In this document: positions 43,169 to 52,385 of the stretch, piece after piece
How positions within the stretch are numbered: the first letter of the stretch is position 1
How the letters are laid out: every line of letters starts with the position of its first letter
Assembly: GCA_030442055.1 (NCBI GenBank)
Contig: JAUJEB010000009.1
Location: forward strand, 62,001 to 126,000
Direction of reading: 5' to 3'
DNA length: 64,000 bases
Origin: Agaribacillus aureus
GTDB taxonomy: Bacteria; Bacteroidota; Bacteroidia; Cytophagales; Cyclobacteriaceae
Program-made: the position numbers and the translations under genes
Notes under the pieces: generated by a model
Seen by the model: the letters and a program-made list of their open reading frames with translations, nothing else
Databases searched by the model: none
What the model was told of the DNA's origin: nothing

Positions 43169-44074
43169 TTATCGCAGTTCTGACAAGATTGCCTCCAGGT
43201 GCACTTTGTAAATATCACCAGGGGGTCTTACTCCCTCGTTTTGCCCGGGGACGATGCCCGGTCTTTCTGAGGAAAAAAAGAGTGTTTGATCATCTTTACT
43301 AAGCCCCGGCGCAAAATCTGCGTAAGGGGAGTTCACCTTTTCGCCAAGGTTTTTAAGTTCCGACCACGTGCCATTTACATTCCATGATACAAATAGATCT
43401 GGTGTACCGTTTCCCGCCGGATCCCGCGCGGCAACAATGAGGAAGCTTTCGTCGGAGGCAATACAGGGGTTGCTGGCATAAATAGCGCTTGCCCGCAACT
43501 TTAGCGGGATTTTTTCCACTGCCTGATAACGATTATTTTCGAACCTGCTGACAACAATACCTCTGTCACCATCTCTTTCTGACACAAAATAAGCATTGCC
43601 ATTTTTTGCTATTGTTACAAAAATCTCTGTAGAATCCGAATTGAGAGGGGCCCCGGGGTTGATGGGCGCTGACCATTTGCCGTTAATCTTTTCTACAAAC
43701 CAGGTGTCGAAATCACCAGCCTCATCGCCTTCTTTTTTTGGTCTGTTGGAACTGAAATATAGTCTTTTTCCATCGGCAGTTAAAAAAGGATCAACATCGC
43801 GATAAAGCCCTGAAGAGAAAGAAAGAGAGACAGCGTCGGACCAGCTGTTGTTGGCATAAGTAGCGTGCATGATCTGCATCGTCGACCGATCTGCTGATGT
43901 GCGATTAAAGTAAACCTCGTTTTGATCAGCGTTGACAGTGGTTGCGAATTCCGGAGCTTCGATTGAGATTTTTCCGGCGCCCCAAAGTGTTGCTTCCGCC
44001 GGTGCCTTTTCCCTGGTCTTCTTTTGACAAGAGATAAAAAGTATGGCGATTACTAAGAAAAGAAAATACCTCAT
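43169..44074 (-). CDS. PD40-repeat lipoprotein
   Basis: A 301-residue lipoprotein (lipobox LFISC, Cys16) built of PD40 beta-propeller strands. Motifs such as DGKRLYFSSNRPKK, KNGNAYFVSERDGDRG, ESFLIVAARDPAG and DQTLFFSSERPGI are spaced about 45-60 residues apart, giving a single five- or six-bladed propeller. The frame opens with TTG at 44086, but the ATG at 44074 is preferred. Function is unknown; binding to sugar or protein at the surface is possible by fold. It is on the same strand as the hybrid two-component gene and 136 bp upstream of it. Confidence 0.83.
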   Translation of the reverse strand: MRYFLFLVIAILFISCQKKTREKAPAEATLWGAGKISIEAPEFATTVNADQNEVYFNRTSADRSTMQIMHATYANNSWSDAVSLSFSSGLYRDVDPFLTADGKRLYFSSNRPKKEGDEAGDFDTWFVEKINGKWSAPINPGAPLNSDSTEIFVTIAKNGNAYFVSERDGDRGIVVSRFENNRYQAVEKIPLKLRASAIYASNPCIASDESFLIVAARDPAGNGTPDLFVSWNVNGTWSELKNLGEKVNSPYADFAPGLSKDDQTLFFSSERPGIVPGQNEGVRPPGDIYKVHLEAILSELR

Positions 44075-44230
44075 TTTTTCAGTCAAATTTTTTGGGTGTC
44101 AATTTCTTAAAACGATCCAGTCAATCAATGGGTTATCGCACTTATACCCATTTGAAACTCGGCTGTACTTTTAAGCTTGCAATGGATTAAATATATATTC
44201 CCGAGAACCGAAACCGGCTTCAGGTGCTGG

Positions 44231-44617
44231 TCATTCGCTGACAAGCATCCACTGTACATTGTATTTGTCTTTCAACATGCCAAAATTATCGTCCAGGGGA
44301 AATAGCACCTTACCACCTTCAGATAATTTGTTAAAAGCTGCTTCCTTGGATGTCTTATCAGGGAAAACGGTGTACAGTGAAATGTTAGTGCCCAATTTTA
44401 CATCATGACCAGGCAAGTCATCAGAAGCTTTAAAGTGAATACCTCCGGCTTTTAATTCCGAGTTGAATATACGATTTTGCAATGTTTCGGGGACTTCCAT
44501 CGGTGCATCACCAAATGTCTGCATGAGGGTAATCTCCCCATTTAGTACGTCCCTGTAAAATTCCATAGCTTCCCGGCATGTTCCAGGAAAAACAAGGTAA
44601 GGAATAAGGTCTTTCAT
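44231..44617 (-). CDS. VOC family (PhnB-like) protein
   Basis: A 128-residue protein of the vicinal oxygen chelate fold in its PhnB-like form. The start IPYLVFPGTCREAMEFYRDV, then LKAGGIHFKASD and NISLYTVFPDKTSKEAAFNKL, match the family, which resembles glyoxalase and bleomycin-binding proteins. The catalytic role is unclear for this subgroup. The frame opens with TTG at 44626, but the ATG at 44617 (MKDLIPYLVF) is preferred. It lies alone between convergent or unlinked genes. Confidence 0.88.
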   Translation of the reverse strand: MKDLIPYLVFPGTCREAMEFYRDVLNGEITLMQTFGDAPMEVPETLQNRIFNSELKAGGIHFKASDDLPGHDVKLGTNISLYTVFPDKTSKEAAFNKLSEGGKVLFPLDDNFGMLKDKYNVQWMLVSE

Positions 44618-44926
44618 AATCTTCAATTTTTGATTTTCAGCCCTGGGGTTAAAGTCATTTTTATGGGCTGTTTTAACACTGCCTGTGATTGTCCTTTTAA
44701 TTTACCAATTTTCCGAATAATGGCAGATCTTTTAAGTATTAAGTGCGCAGGTTGTGTAATCATCCTGGTTTAAACTCATGTCAACTAAAACCTGGTATAA
44801 TTTTCAAAAGAAGACTGAAGCCGTAAACGTGACAGTCCTTCCTTGTTTCGGTAATTTTTTTTACTTTGTCAAATAATAATGAAATGTATTTTTTAACGTG
44901 TTAAAAGGCATGTGAGGGCCTGAACC
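44618..44926. other. Intergenic region of about 310 bp
   Basis: AT-rich sequence between the divergent VOC and DUF1801 genes. No reading frame, strong hairpin or repeat was recognised. A TTTACTTTG-like element near 44866-44874 resembles but does not fully match the TAnnTTTG promoter element for the downstream gene. Confidence 0.35.
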
Positions 44927-45304
44927 ATGCAGTATGATGTAACTACACCCACCGAGTATCTTGAAGCATTGGAAGATGACTGGAGACTGGAGAAGCTTCA
45001 GTATCTCAGAAAACTAATTAAATCGAAAGCACCTGGCTTTGCTGAAGGCATTGAATATAAAATGCTTAGCTACAGCAATGATCAGGGCACCATTTTTCAC
45101 CTTAACGCACAAAAAAATTATGTAAGCCTTTATGTGGGCAATGCCAAAAAGGTAGATCCTGACGGCGATTTGTTGAAAGACCTGGATGTTGGCAAAGGGT
45201 GCATACGGTTTAAAAAATCTGTGTCTATGGCCGATACGAGCATTGATAAATTTGTGGAGCGGGCTGTGGACTTTTGGAGTCAGGGAAAAGAATTTGATTG
45301 CTAA
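44927..45304 (+). CDS. DUF1801 (YdhG-like) family protein
   Basis: A 125-residue cytoplasmic protein of the DUF1801/YdhG family. The conserved pattern is visible: PTEYLEALEDDWRLEKLQYL, then FAEGIEYKMLSYSNDQGTIF, KNYVSLYVGN and GKGCIRFKKS. The fold is related to frataxin-like small domains, but the function is not established. A minus-strand terminator for the susCD operon lies immediately downstream. Confidence 0.88.
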   Translation: MQYDVTTPTEYLEALEDDWRLEKLQYLRKLIKSKAPGFAEGIEYKMLSYSNDQGTIFHLNAQKNYVSLYVGNAKKVDPDGDLLKDLDVGKGCIRFKKSVSMADTSIDKFVERAVDFWSQGKEFDC

Positions 45305-45326
45305 GACAGCATCAGGTTGGCATTTT

Positions 45327-45369
45327 CAAAAAAACGTTAACCCCCCGGCAGGCACCGAGGGGGCTAACA
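45327..45369 (-). terminator. Rho-independent terminator of the susC-susD operon
   Basis: On the minus strand, GTTA-GCCCCC (complement of 45358-45368) pairs with GGGGG-TTAAC (complement of 45336-45346) around a short loop. It is followed shortly by seven Ts (A-run at 45328-45334). It lies about 65-100 bases past the susD stop. Confidence 0.75.
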
Positions 45370-45431
45370 TCATTGCGGGGATTTGACGCTCAGTATGTTT
45401 CCCGAATACTTCTGCTCATTCCCGATTGTCA

Positions 45432-46982
45432 TTATTGCTCCGGGTATCCTGGATTTTGCGGTCTGAGATTTGGGTTATTGATCATCTCGTTTTTTGTAAG
45501 AGGAAACAGCAAGTGCTTCTCCTGCAATGCCTGGTCAGAGCTCAAATTAACATGCCCGACAAAATCATCGAAATCCCTCGTAATACTGTTAAATACCTTG
45601 CGGAGGCGCACCATGTCAAACCAGGTGATCCCTTCATAACACAGCTCATGCCATCGCTCCTTCCAAATGGCTTCCCGGAATGATACCTGGCTAAAAGTAC
45701 CGACGTCGGGAGTGACCAATTGGGCCCGGTCTCTGATCGCTTTAAATGCCTCGTAAGCCGATTGTCCGGGACCGTTTACCTCATTTTCAGCTTCCGCATA
45801 AATTAGCAATACTTCAGCGTAGCGAATGATGGGCACATTGAGATTATCACGGGCAGTGCCGGGTACCCCGAAAGTACCGTTGGCAGTCACATTAAAGTGC
45901 TTGAAAATGTAGGGTGCTCCCAGATCAAAAGGTTCACCGCTGCCATTGGTGTAATAGGTAGTGTAAAAGTACCCCTGCTGATCTTGTGTGCGAAGATCAC
46001 CGGTTTCGTAGGAATTATAAAACTGGATGACCGGTATAGTGCTTCCGGTTCCGGAAGGGCCGCGATAAGTCACCGGCTTAAAGTTGGGAAACATATTACC
46101 CATTGGGTTTTGGGCAACGTCGGCGTTGTATTGCAGACTGAAAATATGCTCTACGGTATTTTTCAAGCTTTCGTCATGTACGTCGGCATAAGTAGAAAAC
46201 AGACCGATACTTCCTGCATTGTCAATGACTTCTTTAGCTTTACCTGCTGCCAATTCGTAATATTGGGTGCCCAGGTTAAGCGGATAGCCCGCCATGGTAA
46301 GGTAAACCTTTGACAACAATGATTTTACCGCTGACTGCGATACCCTGCCACTCTCATCTGTCCATGCCAGGCCTGCTGATTCCGCCACTTTCAGGTCCTC
46401 TACGATCTGGTTGTATACATCTGCCTGGGCCGTACGGACCGGAAAAAAATCTTCGGAAGAAAAAGTTTGAGAAAGCAGGATCAACGGGACATCGCCCCAA
46501 AGTCTGACAGCGTAAAAATAGGCCCACGCACGAAGAAAGCGCGCTTCCCCCAATACCTGGTTCTTACGACTTTCATCCATAGTGATATCAGGAACATTAT
46601 CGAGTACAAGGTTGGCATTTGCAACAACTTTGTAGATCCCTCGCCACCAATTTTGTATATGCCCTGTGTTGGGATCATATGTCAATGAATAGAGGTTGTT
46701 GAGATCAGAATTTTGTGCTGTCTCTGTGGTGGAAGTACCAGTGGGCGCTTCCAGCAATTGCCAGTTTGACGAAAAAATACCTGCCCCGTTGCCGATAAAC
46801 CTCGCATCCGCATAAACCGCCGCAATGGCCGATTCGGCATGCGTAGCTGTTGTGTAAAAGCTTTCGGGTGTGAGATTTGACGGGTCTTCTTCATCCAGAA
46901 AATCCGAACACCCGGCGATCACTGGTAATAATGCCCCGTAGAGAAGTATTTTGACTATAGGTTCTAATATATTAGCTTTCAT
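45432..46982 (-). CDS. susD-like: RagB/SusD family nutrient-binding lipoprotein
   Basis: A 516-residue lipoprotein with lipobox VIAGC (Cys25) and the SusD opening CSDFLDEEDPSNLTPESFY. Helix-rich TPR-like regions surround the ligand-binding core, for example FLRAWAYFYAVRLWGDVPLI, the RagB/SusD hallmark. The C-terminus ends with the RWHELCYEGITWFDMVRLRK block and LRPQNPGYPEQ. SusD proteins cap the SusC barrel and bind glycans, peptides or other large nutrients at the surface. It follows the SusC gene by 22 bp in the same operon. Substrate cannot be inferred, because no hydrolase is encoded nearby. Confidence 0.96.
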   Translation of the reverse strand: MKANILEPIVKILLYGALLPVIAGCSDFLDEEDPSNLTPESFYTTATHAESAIAAVYADARFIGNGAGIFSSNWQLLEAPTGTSTTETAQNSDLNNLYSLTYDPNTGHIQNWWRGIYKVVANANLVLDNVPDITMDESRKNQVLGEARFLRAWAYFYAVRLWGDVPLILLSQTFSSEDFFPVRTAQADVYNQIVEDLKVAESAGLAWTDESGRVSQSAVKSLLSKVYLTMAGYPLNLGTQYYELAAGKAKEVIDNAGSIGLFSTYADVHDESLKNTVEHIFSLQYNADVAQNPMGNMFPNFKPVTYRGPSGTGSTIPVIQFYNSYETGDLRTQDQQGYFYTTYYTNGSGEPFDLGAPYIFKHFNVTANGTFGVPGTARDNLNVPIIRYAEVLLIYAEAENEVNGPGQSAYEAFKAIRDRAQLVTPDVGTFSQVSFREAIWKERWHELCYEGITWFDMVRLRKVFNSITRDFDDFVGHVNLSSDQALQEKHLLFPLTKNEMINNPNLRPQNPGYPEQ

Positions 46983-47004
46983 GATAAATGTCTTTTTATA
47001 TTAA

Positions 47005-50000
47005 TTACAATGCTACCTGGAGGCCAATCATATAGGTTGTTGACTTGGGATATTCATGCCACATCATGCCTTGTGAAAAGGCATTGTTGTTATTGTTGCC
47101 GCGGATTGGTGTAATCTCGGGATCTCCGATCAATTCGTCATCTACCAGTAAAAAGAAATTTTGCACGGAGGTATAAAGTCTCAGCTTGCTCAAATGCAGT
47201 CTCTCCAGTATATCGTTTGAAAATGTATAACCTAATAAAACATTTCTGCCGCGGATAAAAGAGCCGTCTTTGATCCAGTGAGAGTCCACATTTGTTACAT
47301 ATCCGGCACGGGTATCTCTGATCTGGGCCACCATCGTATTTTGATTTTCAGGAGTCCATGCATTTAAAACAGTTCTGTAGCTGTTGGCAAGTGCCTGGCG
47401 GTCTTCACTGGGGTGTAGATTCATATCCATGATATCATTGCCCTGGGAGTATTGAAGTTCAATGGTTAAGTCCCAGTTTTTATAATAGAAGTAGTTGGTG
47501 AAAGCACCCCAGGCCTTTGGGCTACCGTTGCCAATGATCATCCTATCGGCATCTGTGATGGCATAATCACCATTCACGTCAAGGTATTTAACGTCTCCGG
47601 GTAAGATGGTAAGCCCATTTCTATAGCTTACAAATTTTGCAGCTTCATCGGCTTCTGCGGTGCCCCAGGTCCCCAATCGCACGAGACCCCAGAAAGAACC
47701 TACCGGTTCTCCTACCCTGATGATGTTGGTAGGATTGGTAAAGTTGGGACCACCTACGCCAAAAATATCGGAAGGAGTGGCTAATGACAGCACTTTGTTC
47801 CGGTTCATGGAAATGCTAAAGGATGTATTCCACGTTACGTTACTGGTTTCAATGTTTACCGTATTAATAGTAAGCTCAAGCCCTTTATTTTCCAGGGAAC
47901 CCACATTCTTCCTGATCACTGCATATCCGCTGGATTGCGGTACCGGGGCGTCCAGTAACATGTCGGTGGTTTTTCTGTAATAATAATCTGCTTCTACACT
48001 GATCCGGTTATTAAGTAGTCCCAATTCTATCCCGATATCTGTTTGTACCGTTTTTTCCCATTTCAAGTCCGCGTTGGCCAACCTGTTAAGACCGGTACCT
48101 CCGACGGCTACATCGTTCCATACCGTGCGATAATTTGAACTTAAGAGCGATAATGAAGAATAAGGGGGTATTTCGGAATTGCCGGTGACGCCGTAGCTGG
48201 TTCGCAATTTCAGATTGGAAATCAGGCGATTGTTTTCCAGGAATGCTTCGTCGGATATTCTCCAGGCCAGGGCTGCGGAGGGGAAGAAAGAAAACTTGTT
48301 ATTTTCACCGAACTTGGATGAACCGTCGGCACGACCCGTTACCGTTAAAAGGTATTTACCCATTAAACTGTAATTGATCCTTCCAAAGTAAGAGTTAAGA
48401 GCATGCCTGGATGCGTTGGATGAAACAGTTATATTATCACTGCCGGCGCCCAGGTTATTAAACCCAAAGTAATCGGTTGGGAAATTTCTGACACCCTGGT
48501 CAATCAAAAAGTTATTGGATTCCTGCCAGGAAACACCTAAAAGACCCGTGAAAGCGTGGATTTTATTGATGGTTTTATTATAGGTCAGATAATTCTCCAG
48601 GGACCAGAAGGTTTGCTTCCGGTTACTTGTGGAAGCTCTGGCGATGCCGGAGGAGCTTAAGGTACCGGCCTCAAATTCGTTATTTTCCTGCGTTATTATA
48701 TTGGCGCCTAACACTGTTCGCATTTCTAAACCCTCTGCCAGATTAATGTTTGCGAATACACTTCCCAGGGTTGTTTGCGTATTAAGAATATAATCTCGTC
48801 CAAATAACCTGTGCATAGAGCTTCTGGTACCTTCCGCAAACGGATAGTCTCTGTTATCCGCGAAGGTACCATCCTCATACCTTACAGGCAGGAAGGGAAA
48901 ATCTTCAACGATCTGTCGCGCTACGGCATCGCTGACATCCACCAGGTTTTCCGATTGGTTGTTATAGCTAAGCGTGCCGCCAACTTTTAACCAATCCTTT
49001 ACCTGGTCGTCAATAGTAAACCTTCCCGAATAACGTTGAAGGTAGGAAGTCTTGAGAAGCCCCTGATCATCCCTGTAACCTAAAGACAGGGTGTAGGTAG
49101 TGCGATCATTGCCACCGGTAAAGCCTAGCTGATGGTTTTGAGAGATCTTGTGTTGCGTCGTCTCCTCCAACCAGTCGGTGTCGTACAGGGGGTTACCATT
49201 ACTATCAAAAATCCTCGGATCGGTTCTGCGAAGCGCCGGATTCAAATACGCCCATTTACCGGCATTCCATCCCTCGGGATCAAATTTTTCCATATTAGCC
49301 CAGGCGAGGTCCTCCACTGCCAGGTATTCTTCTGCGTTGAGTACCTCCCGTTTATTCGGGCCCACCGTGGGAACGCTGAAATCAACATTATAGGTGATTT
49401 TGCCTTCACCGGATTTTCCCCGTTTGGTGGTAATTAAAATCACCCCATTCGCACCCCTGGCACCATAAATGGCGGTGGAAGAAGCATCTTTTAGTACTTC
49501 AATGGAGACCACATCGTTGGGGTTTAAATAATCTATCGACTGGCTAAACTGATCCTGGTTGCCCTGAGGCAGTTGAACACCATCTACTACATAAAGAGGA
49601 TTATTGGAGGAATTAATAGAGCTAAAGCCCCGAATACGAACGTTGGTTTTCCCTCCGGGCCGGCCAGAGTTGGTATTAACTTGTACGCCCGCTATTTTAC
49701 CCGATAGAGCCTGATTGAGGGAGGTTGCCGGGCGTTCCTTAAGCTTTTCCTCACTGACAGAGCCAACTGCCCCGGTAAGGTCAGATCGTTTTTGATACCC
49801 GTAGCCAATGACGACCACTTCATTAAATAAAGTGACATCGGCACTCATGGAGACATCAATAACAGATCTGCTGCCAACGGTGACTTCCTGCTGGGCATAA
49901 CCGACATAACTAAACACGAGGATCGTGTTTTCATCCGGCACCTGTATGGAATAACTTCCCTCCGCGTCTGTTACCGTACCAATAGAAGTGCCTTTGATCA

Positions 50001-50472
50001 CAACATTTACGCCGGGTAGACCTTCACCAACATCGTCTGTTACCTTTCCGGACACCGCAATATCCTTCAGCAGAATGTCTATCTTATATTTCCGGTTACT
50101 TCGATCCGGAAGGATCTTGTTGACATTGATATTATTGTTAATTTGTTTAAAGTGTAGCTTTGCTTTCTTCGAAATGTGAAGCAAAACTTTTTCAACGGTA
50201 GAATTTGTATTTACATAGCTGATCTTTTGGGTTTGATTTTTAATACTGTAATTATCATAGTTGAATACAAAATCCGTCCTGGATTCGATATACTCAAAGG
50301 CTTCCTGAATTGAAACGCCATTGAGATTAACCGGGATCAACACCTCTTTCACACTCCGGCTCTTTTGCGCATGTGTTTCGCCGGCTATTAAGATGCTCAG
50401 AAAAAATGTTTGAAGCACAAATCCAACTAATAAATATTTCATAAGAATTAGTGGTACACGTTTAAAATTCAT
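47005..50472 (-). CDS. susC-like: SusC/RagA TonB-linked outer membrane transporter with STN signalling domain
   Basis: A 1155-residue TonB-dependent transporter. After the signal peptide an STN (secretin and TonB N-terminus) domain lies at about residues 50-115 (LNGVSIQEAFEYIESRTDFV). A carboxypeptidase-regulatory-like domain covers about 135-215 (GKVTDDVGEGLPGVNVVIKG), with NEVVVIGYGYQKRSDLTGAV at the SusC plug boundary. The plug and 22-strand barrel fill the rest, including DVVSIEVLKDASSTAIYGAR. The STN domain and the adjacent fecI-fecR genes show that this transporter also signals across the outer membrane to an anti-sigma factor. Start is 50472 or the inner ATG at 50442 (MKYLLVGFVLQTFF). 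Confidence 0.96.
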   Translation of the reverse strand: MNFKRVPLILMKYLLVGFVLQTFFLSILIAGETHAQKSRSVKEVLIPVNLNGVSIQEAFEYIESRTDFVFNYDNYSIKNQTQKISYVNTNSTVEKVLLHISKKAKLHFKQINNNINVNKILPDRSNRKYKIDILLKDIAVSGKVTDDVGEGLPGVNVVIKGTSIGTVTDAEGSYSIQVPDENTILVFSYVGYAQQEVTVGSRSVIDVSMSADVTLFNEVVVIGYGYQKRSDLTGAVGSVSEEKLKERPATSLNQALSGKIAGVQVNTNSGRPGGKTNVRIRGFSSINSSNNPLYVVDGVQLPQGNQDQFSQSIDYLNPNDVVSIEVLKDASSTAIYGARGANGVILITTKRGKSGEGKITYNVDFSVPTVGPNKREVLNAEEYLAVEDLAWANMEKFDPEGWNAGKWAYLNPALRRTDPRIFDSNGNPLYDTDWLEETTQHKISQNHQLGFTGGNDRTTYTLSLGYRDDQGLLKTSYLQRYSGRFTIDDQVKDWLKVGGTLSYNNQSENLVDVSDAVARQIVEDFPFLPVRYEDGTFADNRDYPFAEGTRSSMHRLFGRDYILNTQTTLGSVFANINLAEGLEMRTVLGANIITQENNEFEAGTLSSSGIARASTSNRKQTFWSLENYLTYNKTINKIHAFTGLLGVSWQESNNFLIDQGVRNFPTDYFGFNNLGAGSDNITVSSNASRHALNSYFGRINYSLMGKYLLTVTGRADGSSKFGENNKFSFFPSAALAWRISDEAFLENNRLISNLKLRTSYGVTGNSEIPPYSSLSLLSSNYRTVWNDVAVGGTGLNRLANADLKWEKTVQTDIGIELGLLNNRISVEADYYYRKTTDMLLDAPVPQSSGYAVIRKNVGSLENKGLELTINTVNIETSNVTWNTSFSISMNRNKVLSLATPSDIFGVGGPNFTNPTNIIRVGEPVGSFWGLVRLGTWGTAEADEAAKFVSYRNGLTILPGDVKYLDVNGDYAITDADRMIIGNGSPKAWGAFTNYFYYKNWDLTIELQYSQGNDIMDMNLHPSEDRQALANSYRTVLNAWTPENQNTMVAQIRDTRAGYVTNVDSHWIKDGSFIRGRNVLLGYTFSNDILERLHLSKLRLYTSVQNFFLLVDDELIGDPEITPIRGNNNNNAFSQGMMWHEYPKSTTYMIGLQVAL

Positions 50473-50513
50473 AATTTTATAGGGCTAAGTGAAACAATTA
50501 TTTAGCAATCGAG

Positions 50514-50551
50514 ACTCTCCTTTCCAAACGGCCAATTTGCGTAAGGAGAGT
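50514..50551. promoter_or_regulatory. Hairpin in the fecR-susC gap
   Basis: ACTCTCCTT (50514-50522) and AAGGAGAGT (50543-50551) form a perfect 9-bp stem with a 20-base loop. It lies 41-79 bases upstream of the susC start on the minus strand. On the plus strand it is followed by five Ts, but no plus-strand gene leads into it. On the minus strand it would form a stem-loop in the fecR-susC transcript, or mark an operator for susC. Confidence 0.45.
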
Positions 50552-50595
50552 TTTTCTTTGGGGGTTTGTGTTTATAGTTATCTTGTCATAGGCAA

Positions 50596-51612
50596 TTATT
50601 TGAATTTTATGGTTATCAGATTATCATTGATTTCAAAGTCAAAAGCTTCATTATGAGCCATGCTTTGAAGGACTAATTCAAGGCTTTCATTTTTGTGATA
50701 GGCGTTGTAAACCCACTTGTGAGAAGGTTTATTAACCACATTAATTTTCACATCATACCACCGCTCTAGTTTTTCAATTACCTCTTGTAGTGACGCCTTA
50801 TCAAAATAAATCACACCATTTTTCCAACCATACTCATAATTTGGATCAAAATCCGAGACCTTGCTGAAGGTTCTGGCGGTCTTATTAAAAGTCACTGATT
50901 GCCCCGGGGTGAGCATCACGCTTTCGGTGGCATCTTTTTTAATGGCGACATCCTTTACCTCAACTTTGCCGGTGGCTAATGCTATTTTGACCTCATTGGA
51001 GTTGGAGAAGGTTTTTACATTAAAGGAAGTCCCCAAAACCCGCAGGTCCAGATAGTTTGTATGAACCGTAAAGGGCCTTTTTGGATCTTTAGCCACCTCG
51101 AAAAATGCCTCACCTTCCAGTTGAATGATGCGGGCACTATCTGAGAAATTTTCTGGATAGGTAATTTTGCTCTCAGAATTTAAAGATATCCTGGTGCCAT
51201 CTCCCAGGATAATCGTTGATTTTCTGCCTCTGGGATTGGATTTAGTAACCTGAGACACCGTATATTGATGGTCGGGAGCTTTTGAAGGATTATCGACAAA
51301 AAGAAATATTGACAATCCGACAGCCGCTAAAATAACAACGGAGGCTGCAACCCGGAGCATTTTCCATGGTAAAAGGCCAATGCGATTACCGGCAGGTGTA
51401 TTACCTGTATGTTTTTCGATGATGTTTTTTCGAATATGTGACAAATCCCGGTAGGGCGAGAGGTCAAATTCATACGCCCCTTTTAGGTCATCGGAGATTA
51501 TTTTTTCCATTTCGGCGTCATAATCTTCACTTCTCATCCAATCGATAACTTTTAATTCTTCCTCAGGACTGCATTTGCCCCGAATAAATTTTTCAATTAA
51601 ATATCTGTTCAC
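50596..51612 (-). CDS. fecR-like: FecR family anti-sigma regulator
   Basis: A 338-residue inner-membrane protein. The N-terminal cytoplasmic part (FIRGKCSPEEELKVIDWM) would hold the sigma factor. One transmembrane segment lies near residues 88-107 (VAASVVILAAVGLSIFLFV). The periplasmic FecR domain at about 125-225 contains LGDGTRISLNSESKITYP and LEGEAFFEVAKDPKRPF, and a DUF4974 domain covers about 255-335. It reads the STN state of the SusC partner. The frame starts with GTG. It is preceded on the same strand by the sigma factor gene and followed by susC. Confidence 0.95.
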   Translation of the reverse strand: MNRYLIEKFIRGKCSPEEELKVIDWMRSEDYDAEMEKIISDDLKGAYEFDLSPYRDLSHIRKNIIEKHTGNTPAGNRIGLLPWKMLRVAASVVILAAVGLSIFLFVDNPSKAPDHQYTVSQVTKSNPRGRKSTIILGDGTRISLNSESKITYPENFSDSARIIQLEGEAFFEVAKDPKRPFTVHTNYLDLRVLGTSFNVKTFSNSNEVKIALATGKVEVKDVAIKKDATESVMLTPGQSVTFNKTARTFSKVSDFDPNYEYGWKNGVIYFDKASLQEVIEKLERWYDVKINVVNKPSHKWVYNAYHKNESLELVLQSMAHNEAFDFEINDNLITIKFK

Positions 51613-51779
51613 AATATTCTCTTTTTGTGGGTTTTAATAATAAACAATCAATTGGCCCCTGGCACCTAGTCCTGGTGTAAATATTTAATTTCTTCCCATG
51701 TTTTGACGGAATGATGAGGTAATGAACGCAGGTGGGAAAGTAGGGAAACAGGTAAGGCTAACGTTGGAAGGATAGGAAC

Positions 51780-52385
51780 TCAACCAACTAACACTATTCT
51801 GATCAATATCAGCTGGGGGATCCAGGAAAGGTATTTGTAGGTTTGTAAATAATTTTTAAGGTCTTTCAGCGCTTTGTTGATATGATTTTCAACGGTACTT
51901 TCGGAAACCACTAATTTTTTCGCAATTTCCCTGTTTGTCAGCCCTTGTTCTCTGCTCATCTGGTAAATTTTCTTCCGCTTTTCCGGTAGTTGCGCCACCT
52001 TGGTTTCCAGCAGATCCTTGAGTTCTTTCAGAAAAACATGGTTCTCGGTGGTGTCACCAATATCTTGATGGACCAGCGACTTATACCTGAGATAAGCCTG
52101 CTCGTGAAGTCTTTTTTTCGCTCTGTTTATGATCAGGTTTTTGGAAATCCTTATGATATAGGGCACAAAGGGCAGATGAGGCTGGAGCTTTTCGCGGTGG
52201 GTCCAAACCTTGACAAACGTTTCCTGGACGATGTCTTCGGCCTTATCAGGGGACCCTGTATATTTCAGGGCGACATGATGGAGCTGAGAAGCATATCGGT
52301 CAAACAAAATGTTAAAAGCCTTTTTTTGTCCATATCTAATGGCTTTTAACAGATCGTGGTCGTCCGGTAAATTTGTTTTTCTCAA
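51780..52385 (-). CDS. fecI-like: ECF RNA polymerase sigma factor (FecI-like, Bacteroidota type)
   Basis: A 201-residue ECF sigma factor. Region 2 covers about residues 20-90 (AFNILFDRYASQLHHVAL, AEDIVQETFVKVWTHRE), and region 4 about 125-180 with the helix-turn-helix QGLTNREIAKKLVVSESTVENHINKAL. A C-terminal hydrophobic stretch (LSWIPQLILIRIVLV) extends past region 4. It is expected to drive susC-susD once FecR releases it, and the hairpin and gap before susC are the likely target area. The start is TTG at 52385, with no in-frame ATG nearby. Confidence 0.94.
   Translation of the reverse strand: MRKTNLPDDHDLLKAIRYGQKKAFNILFDRYASQLHHVALKYTGSPDKAEDIVQETFVKVWTHREKLQPHLPFVPYIIRISKNLIINRAKKRLHEQAYLRYKSLVHQDIGDTTENHVFLKELKDLLETKVAQLPEKRKKIYQMSREQGLTNREIAKKLVVSESTVENHINKALKDLKNYLQTYKYLSWIPQLILIRIVLVG

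Noticed and set aside
38956-52385. A full polysaccharide utilisation locus
   Set aside because: SusC/SusD and a hybrid sensor are present, but no glycoside hydrolase, lyase or sulfatase gene is found between or near them.
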